Shown one piece after another: positions 8,784-17,933 of a stretch of 49,490 nucleotides of DNA (positions are counted from its first letter, which is position 1; the number at the start of each line of letters is the position of its first letter). Source of the DNA: Bacteroidota bacterium (GTDB taxonomy: Bacteria > Bacteroidota > Bacteroidia > Flavobacteriales > JADGDT01); contig JBDLJM010000008.1 of assembly GCA_039714315.1 (NCBI GenBank), positions 1 through 49,490 on the forward strand, given 5' to 3'. A program made the translations under genes and the position numbers. The notes under the pieces are model-generated. The model was not told the DNA's origin, made no database searches, and worked only from the letters and a program-made list of their open reading frames with translations.

Positions 8784-8936
8784 GTCAGTTTTATGAAACA
8801 CAATGATAGCATTAAATTTCGAAAATAAATGAAAGGATAAAGATATTACAGTGCACTTTGCTTGCGACATTATAAAAACAGAGCAATAATTAAACAAATA
8901 CAAATTTTATTTAACAAAATTCCTGTTATCTTTGCT

Positions 8937-8944
8937 AGATTTCA
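8937..8944 (+). promoter_or_regulatory. -7 box of tgt promoter (TATCTTTG)
   Basis: An exact TAnnTTTG match lies 71 bp before the tgt start codon. No clear -33 element was found at the usual distance. Confidence 0.45.
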
Positions 8945-9015
8945 AAAATCAAGTAGACAATAATGATTATTTTTAATATTGTCACTGATTTATTTGATAA
9001 AATACGTTAAGGAAT

Positions 9016-10146
9016 ATGAAGTTTACATTAGAGGTAAAAGATAAATTATCGAAGGCACGTACGGGAGTGGTTGAAACTGCACATGGAAAGATTGAAACAC
9101 CAATTTTCATGCCTGTAGGTACTGTAGGTACAGTTAAAGCTGTACATCAACGTGAGTTGAAAGAGGATATTGAAGCTCAAATAATACTAGGGAATACATA
9201 TCATTTATATTTACGTCCCGGAATGGAAATTATGGAAAAAGCCGGAGGCTTACATAAATTCATGAACTGGGATAAGCCTATTCTAACCGATTCAGGAGGG
9301 TTTCAGGTGTATTCGCTGGCTGATAACCGAAAAATTACAGAAGAAGGAGTTAAATTTAAATCTCATATTGACGGTTCTTCTCATTTCTTTTCGCCTGAAA
9401 GTGTAATGGAAGTACAGAGAACAATTGGAGCTGATATTATAATGGCATTTGATGAATGTACTCCATATCCTGCAGATTATGCCTATGCTAAACGTTCAAT
9501 GGAAATGACCCACCGTTGGTTAGGAAGATGTTTTACACACCTTGAAAAGGTTCCTCCAATGCATGGATTCGAACAAAGCCTTTTTCCTATTGTTCAGGGT
9601 AGTACTTATAAAGATCTTCGAACGCAGTCGGCCGAAACTATAGCTTCATTTGAGGCAGATGGTAATGCTATCGGAGGCTTATCGGTAGGAGAGCCTGCTG
9701 AGGAAATGTATAAAACTACTGAAATTGTATGTGGAATTTTACCTGAAGATAAACCAAGATATCTTATGGGGGTTGGAACCCCGATTAATATATTGGAAAA
9801 TATAGCTTTAGGTGTTGATATGTTCGACTGTGTGATGCCTACCAGAAATGCACGAAATGGAATGTTGTTTACTTCAGAGGGTACTATCAACATAAAAAAC
9901 AGAAAATGGGCTGATGATTTTTCACCTTTAGATCCCGCGGGCAACACTTATGTTGATACGTTTTACACAAAGGCATATGTACGACATTTGTTTGCAGCCA
10001 ATGAATTCCTGGCGAAACAAATTGCCTCTATTCATAACTTAGGATTTTATTTATGGCTTGTAAAAGAGGCTAGAAAACATATTCAGGCAGGAGATTTTAC
10101 GGAGTGGAAAAACATCATGGTCAAAAAGTTAGGTCAAAGATTATAG
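9016..10146 (+). CDS. tgt: Queuine/preQ1 tRNA-ribosyltransferase
   Basis: Tgt exchanges G34 for preQ1 in tRNAs with GUN anticodons, the first tRNA step in queuosine synthesis. The 376-residue protein has the TDSGGFQVYSL active-site segment, AFDECTPYP, GGLSVGE and the MPTRNARNG segment. The family's zinc site (C-x-C-x-x-C ... H) would fall after SPLDPAG, but the residues there are NTYVDTFYTKAYVRH, without Cys. So the usual structural zinc appears to be lost, which may be common in Bacteroidota. It starts an operon with an LptF/G permease, an EamA permease and an S4 protein. Confidence 0.95.
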   Translation: MKFTLEVKDKLSKARTGVVETAHGKIETPIFMPVGTVGTVKAVHQRELKEDIEAQIILGNTYHLYLRPGMEIMEKAGGLHKFMNWDKPILTDSGGFQVYSLADNRKITEEGVKFKSHIDGSSHFFSPESVMEVQRTIGADIIMAFDECTPYPADYAYAKRSMEMTHRWLGRCFTHLEKVPPMHGFEQSLFPIVQGSTYKDLRTQSAETIASFEADGNAIGGLSVGEPAEEMYKTTEIVCGILPEDKPRYLMGVGTPINILENIALGVDMFDCVMPTRNARNGMLFTSEGTINIKNRKWADDFSPLDPAGNTYVDTFYTKAYVRHLFAANEFLAKQIASIHNLGFYLWLVKEARKHIQAGDFTEWKNIMVKKLGQRL

Positions 10147-10206
10147 TAAAGAGTATTTTTTTTAATTTTTGTACTGATAATTCATTATATCACCAATTTA
10201 CAGTAA

Positions 10207-11283
10207 ATGAAGAAACTCGATTTATACATAATTAATAAGTTTTTAGGAACATTTTTATTTACAATAATCATGTTGCTGGCAATAGCAATAGTTATTGATA
10301 TTTCAGAGAAAGTAGATGATTTTATAAAAGCAGGGGTATCTACATCCGAAATAATTTCTGATTATTATGTAAACTTCGCATTGTTCTATGGTAATATGTT
10401 TATGCCATTGGTAGTTTTTTTGGCCGCAATTCTGTTTACATCTAAAATGGCTGAGCAGACTGAAATTGTAGCATATTTAGCCGGAGGAATAAGTTTTAAT
10501 CGTTTGCTTTTTCCATATTTTGTCAGTGCTACTATATTGGCATTTTTATCACTTGTACTAAATCATCAGGTATTGCCAAAGGCCAATCTGGTGCGAAAGG
10601 AATTCGAATCGAAGTATATTGAAAAGAAAAAAAGCAAGAGGTTCGAAAATATCCACCGACAAATAAAACCTAATGAATATATATATATAAAATCTTTTAA
10701 TACAGACCGTAATCAGGGCTTTAACTTTTCATTAGAGAAGTTTGAAGGTACTATGCTCCAATATAAGCTCTCAAGCGATTATATTAATTTTAATCCTGAA
10801 GACTCGATATATAAATTACGTAACTGGAAAGTTAGAGTTTTATCCGGAACCAATGATGAAATATCCAGTGGCTATCAAATGGATACTACATTTACTTTTC
10901 TTCCAAAAGATTTAACACCAAAGGAATATATAGCTGAGACTATGACTTATCACCAGCTGAATGATTTTATTGAAGAACAGGAGTTTAGAGGGTCTGAAAA
11001 TTTAAGTGCTTATCTGGTTGAAAATCACAGGAGAACCTCTATGCCCGCATCAACTTACATTTTGACTCTGATTGCTGTTTCGCTAGCATATAGGAAAAAG
11101 AGGGGAGGAATGGGGATGAACATTGCCGTAGGTCTGTTGCTTATGGTTCTCTATATTTTCTTTATGCGAATAGCAGATACTTTTGCAATAAAAGATGATT
11201 TTCCTCCATTACTGGCAGTTTGGATACCAAATATAATTTTCGGTTTATTATCATTAGTCTTATACAATAATGCCAAAAAGTAA
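10207..11283 (+). CDS. LptF/LptG (YjgP/YjgQ) family permease
   Basis: This 358-residue inner-membrane protein of the LPS transport ABC system extracts lipopolysaccharide towards the LptA bridge. Membrane helices lie near residues 15-35, 55-75 and 95-120, then a periplasmic beta-rich domain (about 125-260), then three C-terminal helices (275-355). The N-terminal LYIINKFLGTF is typical. Whether it is the F or the G subunit is not clear from sequence alone. It sits 60 bp after tgt and overlaps the EamA gene by 14 bp. Confidence 0.9.
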   Translation: MKKLDLYIINKFLGTFLFTIIMLLAIAIVIDISEKVDDFIKAGVSTSEIISDYYVNFALFYGNMFMPLVVFLAAILFTSKMAEQTEIVAYLAGGISFNRLLFPYFVSATILAFLSLVLNHQVLPKANLVRKEFESKYIEKKKSKRFENIHRQIKPNEYIYIKSFNTDRNQGFNFSLEKFEGTMLQYKLSSDYINFNPEDSIYKLRNWKVRVLSGTNDEISSGYQMDTTFTFLPKDLTPKEYIAETMTYHQLNDFIEEQEFRGSENLSAYLVENHRRTSMPASTYILTLIAVSLAYRKKRGGMGMNIAVGLLLMVLYIFFMRIADTFAIKDDFPPLLAVWIPNIIFGLLSLVLYNNAKK

Positions 11284-12160
11284 AAATGAATATTTGCACC
11301 TGCATTTAATAGTGTTTATATGGGGATTTACAGCTATTTTAGGAAAGCTTATTTCTCTGGATGCTGTTACTTTAGTTTGGTACAGGATATTTTTTACTGT
11401 AATATCTATTTTCGCTTTTATAAAAATTGCTAAAATTGATATTAGACTGCCCAAAAAGGCAATACTGCAATTATTGGGAATAGGTGTAATAATAGCATTC
11501 CATTGGACTACCTTCTACTATGCTATTAAAATTGCAAATGTATCGGTTACCTTAGCCGGCTTATCAACAGGAGCTTTTTTTGTTTCTATTCTTGAGCCAA
11601 TAATATACAGGAAAAGACCTGTTATACACGAGATGTTGTTGGGTATTGTTGTAGTTGGCGGAATTTTATTAATACTAGATGTAGAGGGCGATCTAAAAGT
11701 TGGAGTTCTAATAGCTTTACTTTCTGCGGCTTTAGCTTCTCTTTTTTCTGTTTTTAACGCAAGGTTAGCCCATAAGTGGGATCCTACTGTAATTACATTC
11801 TATCAGATGATAGGGGGGGTGCTGACATTGAGTTTAGTTATTCCATTTATGAGTAAGGATATGGTGGATTTTTCAATTCCAACGGGAATGGATTTGGTGT
11901 ATCTTATTATATTAGCTACTGTTTGTACTGCATACACCTTTATAGCTGCCGTTAGGATTATGAGAACACTTTCGGCATTTACAGTTGTATTAACAGTTAA
12001 TCTGGAACCTGTTTACGGGATAATAATGGCTTATTTTATTTTTGGAGAATCTGAAACCATGTCTCCCAAATTCTATATTGGTACCTTTGTTATTATTTCA
12101 ACAGTATTGATAAATTCGTGGATAAAGAGTAAGAGCATAAAAGAAAAAAACTCATTATAA
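11270..12160 (+). CDS. EamA/DMT family transporter
   Basis: The 296-residue protein has ten predicted membrane segments in two EamA repeats, beginning HLIVFIWGFTAILGKL. Family members export metabolites such as amino acids; the substrate is unknown here. Translation is probably coupled to the upstream permease because the two overlap by 14 bp. A second EamA protein at 32994 belongs to the carbohydrate locus and has the same general layout. Confidence 0.88.
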   Translation: MPKSKNEYLHLHLIVFIWGFTAILGKLISLDAVTLVWYRIFFTVISIFAFIKIAKIDIRLPKKAILQLLGIGVIIAFHWTTFYYAIKIANVSVTLAGLSTGAFFVSILEPIIYRKRPVIHEMLLGIVVVGGILLILDVEGDLKVGVLIALLSAALASLFSVFNARLAHKWDPTVITFYQMIGGVLTLSLVIPFMSKDMVDFSIPTGMDLVYLIILATVCTAYTFIAAVRIMRTLSAFTVVLTVNLEPVYGIIMAYFIFGESETMSPKFYIGTFVIISTVLINSWIKSKSIKEKNSL

Positions 12161-12161
12161 G

Positions 12162-12389
12162 ATGGAAAAGTTAACGTTTACACTGAGTAGCGAGTACATT
12201 GAACTCATTAAGTTATTGAAGATGATGAAACTGGTGGGGTCCGGTGGCGAAGCGAAAATAAGAATTGAAGATGGTGAAGCTTTCCGAAATGGAGAAGTAG
12301 AAACCAGAAAACGTGCTAAAATTAAAGCAGGGGAAGTTATTGTTTTTGATGAATTCGAAATAAAAGTATTGGCTGCTGAAGCTGATTAA
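12162..12389 (+). CDS. Small S4-domain RNA-binding protein (YbcJ-like)
   Basis: The 75-residue protein is nearly all one S4-like fold: IELIKLLKMMKLVGSGGEAK, then EDGEAFRNGEVETRKRAKIKAGE. It matches the YbcJ family of free-standing S4 proteins that probably bind structured RNA or ribosomes. It begins 1 bp after the EamA stop and is the last gene of the tgt operon. A perfect palindromic terminator follows. Confidence 0.88.
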   Translation: MEKLTFTLSSEYIELIKLLKMMKLVGSGGEAKIRIEDGEAFRNGEVETRKRAKIKAGEVIVFDEFEIKVLAAEAD

Positions 12390-12403
12390 CTATTAATAGA
12401 ATT

Positions 12404-12443
12404 AAAAAGAATCGTCATCCTGGCCAGGATGACGATTCTTTTT
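12404..12443. terminator. Perfect palindromic bidirectional terminator
   Basis: A 40-bp perfect palindrome with 20-bp arms (AAAAAGAATCGTCATCCTGG and its complement) has A- and T-runs at the two ends. It serves both the rightward tgt operon and the leftward TlpA-like gene, which ends at 12451. Confidence 0.93.
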
Positions 12444-12450
12444 TGCTAAT

Positions 12451-13836
12451 TTATTTACTCAACAATTCGTCAAAATATGCATTAATCCCTTCCGATGACG
12501 GTCTCGGAGCATTCACAGAGATTATTTTTCCCTCTTTGTCTACCATCATAAATCTCGGAATACCTCTAATTTCATTTTGCTGTATTATTTCTGACTTCCA
12601 CGCTTTTTCAGCGTGAAGTTGTATCCATTCAAAGTTTTCTTTTTCCAGCATTTTTTTCCATGCAGATCTGTTATCATCAACCGATACACTCACGAATACA
12701 ATATCTTTTCCTTCATATTCTTTTGAAAGTTTTGCCAGTGATGGAATTTCCTGTTTACACGGTCCACACCAGGTAGCCCAAACATCTATATATACTAATT
12801 TCCCTTTATAATCTGATAAAGAATGTGTTTTACCATCAATATCAGGGTAAGACCATTGTACTGCAGTTTTTCCGGCTCTAAGCTTTTCGAACGAAGCATA
12901 TGTATCATCTATACTCTTTTGATATTCAATATCAGTATTTACTTTTGAATAGATACTATATAAGGTATCCCTTTCTTTCTCGCCTGCATAAGTGATATTG
13001 TATTTAGTGGCTTCATAAAATAACTCATTTTTTAGTTTTGGAGAGTTTAAGTCGCCATCAAGCCATTCTAAATATTTAGCAATATTTATATCATTCTTTT
13101 CTTCATCATTTAGATACTCTCTGTATTTTTCTTTTTTCACCTCCGACATGAATTTTATAAACTTCGAAGAGTATACAAAATCATCAGTGTCAACAATGGC
13201 TTTATCTATCTCATTAGATATACCTTCACCCAATTCCAGTTTTTCTTTCATGAAATAGTTGTGGTAAGGAGTATATATAGTATAGAAATAAAACTGCTCG
13301 TATTTAACGTCTGCATTAAAGCTTGTTAAAAATAAAGAATCAACTTCAGGTCCCTTAGAATATTCTTTTAACAGCTTTTTATATACTTCTTTTACAGAAT
13401 CGCTTTTCGCAATAAATTTTTCGGGATTTAACTTAAATATGTCCGGATAGTAGGCTAAATCTTTAGCAAGTCTTTCTTTTTCCGATAATAAGTTATTTTC
13501 CTTCGATCCTATACCTTCAAATTTTGTATCCCTGATAAAATTTTCTTTGCTGGTAATTAAATTTAAATCAAATCCGTCTTTTAAATATAAAGAGATACTT
13601 TTTCTTCCTAGAACTAATTTTGAAAAAGTAGGTAAACCCGCTTTTTGTTCTAAACGAAAGTTTCCAAGGGAATCAGTTTGTAAAGTGTCTGTTTTTGTTT
13701 TTGACACAAGTAATACACTTTTATCTCCGATATTTTCTATTTTACCACTAACAACAGCAGCAGGTTCGTGTTTCTTTTCGATTGAACATGCAATAAATAC
13801 TGATGCTGCAACTAAACTTATTAATATTTTACGCAT
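12451..13836 (-). CDS. Thioredoxin-like (TlpA/ResA-type) lipoprotein with DUF4369-like N-terminus
   Basis: The 461-residue protein starts with a lipoprotein signal (lipobox VFIACS, Cys17). A DUF4369-like beta domain covers about 28-115, a helical middle about 115-310, and a TlpA-type thioredoxin domain about 320-461. The redox motif is WCGPCK in WATWCGPCKQEIPS. Bacteroidota encode many such proteins. They are thought to reduce disulfides in periplasmic or membrane proteins. It is convergent with the S4 gene across the shared terminator and divergent from the YhhN gene. Confidence 0.88.
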   Translation of the reverse strand: MRKILISLVAASVFIACSIEKKHEPAAVVSGKIENIGDKSVLLVSKTKTDTLQTDSLGNFRLEQKAGLPTFSKLVLGRKSISLYLKDGFDLNLITSKENFIRDTKFEGIGSKENNLLSEKERLAKDLAYYPDIFKLNPEKFIAKSDSVKEVYKKLLKEYSKGPEVDSLFLTSFNADVKYEQFYFYTIYTPYHNYFMKEKLELGEGISNEIDKAIVDTDDFVYSSKFIKFMSEVKKEKYREYLNDEEKNDINIAKYLEWLDGDLNSPKLKNELFYEATKYNITYAGEKERDTLYSIYSKVNTDIEYQKSIDDTYASFEKLRAGKTAVQWSYPDIDGKTHSLSDYKGKLVYIDVWATWCGPCKQEIPSLAKLSKEYEGKDIVFVSVSVDDNRSAWKKMLEKENFEWIQLHAEKAWKSEIIQQNEIRGIPRFMMVDKEGKIISVNAPRPSSEGINAYFDELLSK

Positions 13837-13929
13837 TTGATAAAGCTTTGATTGTTTTTCTTAATTTGCTAATATATATTTTCTGCTATATCGAAATATA
13901 TAAATAAATGTTAAACTAACTGCAGATAT

Positions 13930-14640
13930 ATGAATGCGCCAAATAAAACCCCAAAAACACTTAATCTTCTTTCTACTCTGTTTCTTCTTATTTCAATAAT
14001 CACAATTTCGGTTCGACTAACAGGTAATGATGAGTTGGAAAATATTTTTAAACCAATGTTAATGCCGGTTTTGATGATTATTTTATATACTCATAGCAAT
14101 AAGTTATCTTCAATATATTCCAGGTTAATTTTTATGGCACTGGGTTTTTCACTCCTTGGAGATATTTTCTTAATGCCACTTTTCGACAATTTCATTTTCG
14201 GACTGGCAAGTTTTTTGCTTGCCCATGTGTTATATATTATAGCGTTTGCAAAAATGAATAGTAGTTTTGTACTTGGATTGATAAAAGGTAAACTGTATTC
14301 ATCAATAATATTTCTGGCATATGTGTTTTTAGTAGCTTTTCTGGTAAATAAAATGATTGATTCCAATACCGAAACATTTCTCTTAGTTGCAGTTGTTATT
14401 TATGCTTCAGTGATAACATTAATGGTGTTATTTTCAATATCGCTATCTAATAATGTTGAGGGTATTGCTACAAAAATGATTATGGTTGGAGCAATACTGT
14501 TTATGCTGTCTGACTCAATTATAGCAATAAATAAATTTGCATTTGAAGTAGATTTGTCCGGTTTATGGATAATGAGTACTTACACTTTAGGTCAATGGAT
14601 GATAGCTGTTGGTAGCGTAAAAGCAGAGAGGATGCTATAA
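13930..14640 (+). CDS. YhhN/TMEM86 family (lysoplasmalogenase-like) membrane protein
   Basis: The 236-residue protein has about eight hydrophobic segments. Its conserved acidic residues include the SLLGDIFLM segment and LSDSIIAINKF, typical of YhhN. Eukaryotic TMEM86 members hydrolyse lysoplasmalogens, but the bacterial role is not established. It stands alone between two divergent or convergent neighbours. Confidence 0.82.
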   Translation: MNAPNKTPKTLNLLSTLFLLISIITISVRLTGNDELENIFKPMLMPVLMIILYTHSNKLSSIYSRLIFMALGFSLLGDIFLMPLFDNFIFGLASFLLAHVLYIIAFAKMNSSFVLGLIKGKLYSSIIFLAYVFLVAFLVNKMIDSNTETFLLVAVVIYASVITLMVLFSISLSNNVEGIATKMIMVGAILFMLSDSIIAINKFAFEVDLSGLWIMSTYTLGQWMIAVGSVKAERML

Positions 14641-14680
14641 AAAAACACCCTTTCTTTATTCTTAATTACGATACCTAATC

Positions 14681-16057
14681 CTAATAGTTGCCTCTGACAA
14701 TAGGTGCTTCAGTTGCTTCAATATCATAAAATTCATTATTGGCTATGTATGATTCGCCGTGCTGACTAATATCCAAGCCTAGTTTTTCTTCCTCTTCATT
14801 AACTCTTAACGGAGAAATAAAGTCTGTTATTTTATATAAAACATAAGCCCCGCCAAATGTAAATATGCTAACGCCTACAAGTGCTCCCATGTGAATAAAG
14901 AATGAATGATAGTCTCCATATATTAAGCCTATATCTTTGGCAAACACAGCAGTAAAGATCATACCCGAAATACCTCCGATGCCATGACACGGGAAGACAT
15001 CAAGAGTATCATCAAGCTCTTTTTTGTTTTTATAATACAATGCAATATTACTAATCATCGAACTGGCAAAACCAATAAATATACTTTGACCAAGTGTAAC
15101 GAAAGCAGCTCCCGGAGTAATAGCCACCAATCCAACAACTGCACCGATAGCAGCCCCTAAAGCAGAAGTTTTTCTACCCATTATTCTGTCGTATAAAACC
15201 CAGGAAATCATTGCTGCAGCAGAGGCTAAGGCAGTTGTTCCAAATGCAAGTGCTGCATCTTTGTTTGCCCCTAGTGCCGATCCGGCATTAAAACCAAACC
15301 AACCAAACCATAACATTCCTGTTCCCAGTAATACAAAAGGAATATTAACAGGCTTGTGTTCTTCGTTATTACTTTTTACAGAACTTCTTTTACCTAATAT
15401 AATTGCTCCCGCCAGTGCGGCAAAACCAGCCGACATATGTACAACAGTTCCACCCGCAAAATCTAATACTCCTAATTTTCTTAGAATTCCTTCGGGATGC
15501 CATGTCATGTGGGCCAGTGGAGTGTATATGAATATTGAGAATAATACAATGAATATTAAATAACTGTCAAACTTGATCCTTTCTGCAAAACTACCGGTAA
15601 TAATAGCCGGTGTAATAATTGCAAATTTCAATTGAAACAATGCAAATAGTAAAAACGGAAAAGTAGGTGCAAAATCTAAATTCGGAGAAAGCCCAACATT
15701 TTTAAACATGAAATAAGTAAATGGGTTTCCGATTATTCCTCCTATATCTTCTCCAAATGAAAGACTAAATCCAACTATTACCCAAATTATACTTACAACT
15801 CCAAGAGAAATAAAACTCTGGAGCATAGTTGAAATAATGTTTTCTTTTGATACCATTCCTCCATAAAAAAATGATAGTCCCGGAGTCATAAAAAATACAA
15901 GTCCGGTGGCAGTTAACATCCAGACAGTATCAGCAGCATTAATCGGTAATTCATTTTCGGCAACATTTGTTGGAAATAAAAACAGGCTCATCGTAAGTAA
16001 TGATAATACCAGTAGAATGATTTTTTTAGTTTTACTCATAAAATTATTTTTTTTCAT
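14681..16057 (-). CDS. amtB: Ammonium transporter
   Basis: This 458-residue Amt family protein has an N-terminal signal-like segment, then eleven membrane helices. Family signatures include ADTVWMLTATGLVFFMTPGLSFFYGGMV, here given as two parts (ADTVWMLTATG and PGLSFFYGGMV), LDFAGGTVVHMSAGFAAL and PCHGIGGISGMIFTA, with the paired pore histidines in the last two. It moves ammonium across the inner membrane. No glnK is adjacent. Upstream are a clear promoter and four TAGGGGGG motifs, so expression is probably regulated. Confidence 0.95.
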   Translation of the reverse strand: MKKNNFMSKTKKIILLVLSLLTMSLFLFPTNVAENELPINAADTVWMLTATGLVFFMTPGLSFFYGGMVSKENIISTMLQSFISLGVVSIIWVIVGFSLSFGEDIGGIIGNPFTYFMFKNVGLSPNLDFAPTFPFLLFALFQLKFAIITPAIITGSFAERIKFDSYLIFIVLFSIFIYTPLAHMTWHPEGILRKLGVLDFAGGTVVHMSAGFAALAGAIILGKRSSVKSNNEEHKPVNIPFVLLGTGMLWFGWFGFNAGSALGANKDAALAFGTTALASAAAMISWVLYDRIMGRKTSALGAAIGAVVGLVAITPGAAFVTLGQSIFIGFASSMISNIALYYKNKKELDDTLDVFPCHGIGGISGMIFTAVFAKDIGLIYGDYHSFFIHMGALVGVSIFTFGGAYVLYKITDFISPLRVNEEEEKLGLDISQHGESYIANNEFYDIEATEAPIVRGNY

Positions 16058-16083
16058 AATTATTGACTAAGCTCACCAATAAT

Positions 16084-16266
16084 TAGGGGGGTGTTGTTAA
16101 AATTTAACTGTTTCGACAAATATATCTTAAAAAATAGGGGGGATGCAAGTAAAAAAACACAAATAAACAATTATTTATGTGAAATATAAATATTTGCACT
16201 AAAAAATAGGGGGGCAGTTAAAAAATAGATGTTTTTTTAAGAATTGTTCATTAAAAAATAGGGGGG
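16084..16266. promoter_or_regulatory. Four phased TAGGGGGG motifs
   Basis: TAGGGGGG occurs at 16084-16091, 16135-16142, 16207-16214 and 16259-16266. The last three are extended on the left as AAAAAATAGGGGGG. Start-to-start distances are 51, 72 and 52 bp, close to 5, 7 and 5 helical turns, so all four would face the same side of the DNA. The second lies in the spacer between the -33 and -7 boxes of the amtB promoter, where a bound protein would block or remodel transcription. The regulator is not known. Confidence 0.7.
16117..16148 (-). promoter_or_regulatory. amtB promoter
   Basis: The minus strand has a TTG -33 element (plus CAA, 16146-16148), a 21-bp spacer and an exact TATATTTG -7 box (plus 16117-16124). 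Transcription would start near 16110, leaving a leader of about 50 nt that includes the first TAGGGGGG motif. Confidence 0.7.
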
Positions 16267-16453
16267 TAGCTAATCCAAACTATAATTGTATTAAAAATCA
16301 ACTAATGCCATTAATTCACTTTTTTTATTTAAAGTGTTAATAGAATTAAATTATGAAAACCGAGAATATATTGTTTTTCTTCGTGAAAAAGGAATAATTT
16401 ATGTAAATTACGCAACAAATCAAATAAAATATCGGTAATTTGATAATATCTTA

Positions 16454-16461
16454 TATATTTG
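16454..16461 (+). promoter_or_regulatory. -7 box of the AsnC-type regulator gene (TATATTTG)
   Basis: An exact TAnnTTTG match lies 43 bp before the start codon at 16505. The nearest upstream TTG (16440-16442) is only 11 bp away, too close for a standard -33 element. Confidence 0.5.
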
Positions 16462-16504
16462 CATTAAACAAAGTGTACTATTTACACTTAAAAAGAAATA
16501 AATT

Positions 16505-16981
16505 ATGGCTTCAACATATCAATTAGACGAAATAGATAATCAAATTTTAGAGTTATTGATCGAAAATACAAGAATGCCTTACACAGAAATTGCAAAGAAA
16601 TTAATAATTTCTGCGGGGACAGTACATGTTAGAGTGAAAAAGATGGAAGACGCCGGTATTATAAAAGGAACGTCCCTGAGCATAGATTATGGAAAAATGG
16701 GATATTCTTTTATTGCCTATGTAGGTCTGTATCTGTCAAGAACATCTGAAACTCAAACAGTCATTGAGAAACTTAAGGCAATTCCATATATAACAGTAGC
16801 GCATATAACAACAGGTAAGTTTAATATTTTCTGTAAAGTTAGAGCAAAAGACACATCTCATGCAAAAGACATCATCTTTCAAATTGACGACATTGATGGA
16901 GTTGCAAGAACCGAGAGCATGATCAGTATGGAGGAATCTATCAACGATAAAAACAGATTGATGCATTCAATTTTTAGATAA
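16505..16981 (+). CDS. Lrp/AsnC family transcriptional regulator
   Basis: The 158-residue protein has an N-terminal winged helix (LDEIDNQILELLIENTRMP, then IAKKLIISAGTVHVRVKKME) and a C-terminal RAM/AsnC_trans_reg ligand domain (about 70-150). Members form octamers and respond to amino acids. It is divergent from amtB across a region with four repeated G-rich motifs, so regulation of amtB or of itself is plausible. Its own binding sites cannot be told from sequence. Confidence 0.92.
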   Translation: MASTYQLDEIDNQILELLIENTRMPYTEIAKKLIISAGTVHVRVKKMEDAGIIKGTSLSIDYGKMGYSFIAYVGLYLSRTSETQTVIEKLKAIPYITVAHITTGKFNIFCKVRAKDTSHAKDIIFQIDDIDGVARTESMISMEESINDKNRLMHSIFR

Positions 16982-16992
16982 AGTACAATTAG

Positions 16993-17024
16993 TGTCCGAT
17001 TAAAATTTAAGATCGGACATTTTT
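16993..17024. terminator. Shared terminator between convergent regulator genes
   Basis: The hairpin TGTCCGAT ... ATCGGACA with a 11-nt loop is followed by ATTTTTC. It lies between the AsnC-type gene (rightward) and the AraC gene (leftward). Confidence 0.75.
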
Positions 17025-17045
17025 CTTCTAATTTCTTTCTAATTA

Positions 17046-17933
17046 TTATTGAGGTTCAACAAAATGTTTATGTTCTTTAAAGTGCGCAGGTGTAACGCCT
17101 ATTTTTTGTTTAAACATTCTAGAAAAGTATGAAGATGATTGAAACCCTAGTTCAAAACATATTTCTTTTACACTTTTATCAGAAGTAAGCAATAATTCTT
17201 TTGCTCTAATAACTTTTAACTGCAAGTGGTATTGCTTAGGAGACATTCCCGTATATTTTTTAAACATTTTTCTAAAATAAGAATATCCAATATTGTATTC
17301 ATCAGCAAGATCCTGCATATTCAGGTCTTTATCTATATTTTCTCTTAGCGAATATCGAATTTTATTTATAGCCTCTGACAACCTGTTGTTGTTAAAGTCA
17401 TCATTTTTAATATTTGCATTAATATGGCCTATAAGTTTTATAATAATAGCAGTTGAAATAGACTGGTAACTATGAGATTCTTTTTTAATTATCTCGAAAA
17501 TTTTATCGTAACATTCCAAAAACTGCTCATTAATTCCTACATGAACAACAGGTTTGTTTTTGTTTACAAGAAGTTGAGAAATAAAATGATCAGCAATATT
17601 ACCCTTAAAACCGATGTAATTAGTCATCCACCCGGTTTCTTCCGAGGGTTTGTATCTGTGCCATTGTCCAGGATAAACAATAACAAAACTACCCTCATCT
17701 ATTTCTAAAGTAGCAAATTTATTTTCAAATATGCCTTTTCCCTTAGTTATGTATATAATCTGATATTCATCAAGAATACGACCTTCTTCCCAGCTAAAAT
17801 AGTATTCTGTAGGATGGTCTTTCGAAGGGTAAATTTCGTGAGGTTTAACATGCGACTTTCCTATTGAGTCGATGTATATTCCCCATTTTTTTTCCTCTTC
17901 ACTGATGGTAAGATATTTCTTAAAATTATTCAT
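17046..17933 (-). CDS. AraC family transcriptional regulator (likely activator of the adjacent locus)
   Basis: The 295-residue protein has an N-terminal AraC-type cupin sensor (about 20-160; DEYQIIYITKGKGIFE and VYPGQWHRYKP). The C-terminal AraC DNA-binding domain (about 190-290) has two helix-turn-helix units, LNMQDLADEYNIGYSYFRKM and KEICFELGFQSSSYFSRMFK. Sugar-sensing activators of this class bind direct repeats about 21 bp apart that overlap the -35 region. Eight such sites are found between here and 46539, each upstream of a gene of the carbohydrate locus, with the first only 67 bp upstream of this gene's start. It is therefore the best candidate for the locus activator; this is inference. 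No SusR-like, HTCS or ECF/anti-sigma regulator is present. Confidence 0.92.
   Translation of the reverse strand: MNNFKKYLTISEEEKKWGIYIDSIGKSHVKPHEIYPSKDHPTEYYFSWEEGRILDEYQIIYITKGKGIFENKFATLEIDEGSFVIVYPGQWHRYKPSEETGWMTNYIGFKGNIADHFISQLLVNKNKPVVHVGINEQFLECYDKIFEIIKKESHSYQSISTAIIIKLIGHINANIKNDDFNNNRLSEAINKIRYSLRENIDKDLNMQDLADEYNIGYSYFRKMFKKYTGMSPKQYHLQLKVIRAKELLLTSDKSVKEICFELGFQSSSYFSRMFKQKIGVTPAHFKEHKHFVEPQ

Larger units (their letters stand above)
16058..16504. other. 447-bp divergent regulatory region between amtB and the AsnC gene
   Basis: No coding frame of note is present. The region holds the amtB promoter (16117-16148), four TAGGGGGG motifs (16084, 16135, 16207 and 16259), and a -7 box for the AsnC-type gene at 16454-16461. 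The sequence is otherwise very AT-rich, with A/T runs next to each G-run. Confidence 0.8.

Noticed and set aside
8784-8903. N-terminal extension of 40 residues on the second PAP2 protein
   Set aside because: A clear signal peptide begins at the Met at 8783; an extension would bury it.
11811-11820. Fifth TAGGGGGG motif within the first EamA gene
   Set aside because: It lies in coding sequence, lacks the A-run on its left and is far from the amtB region.
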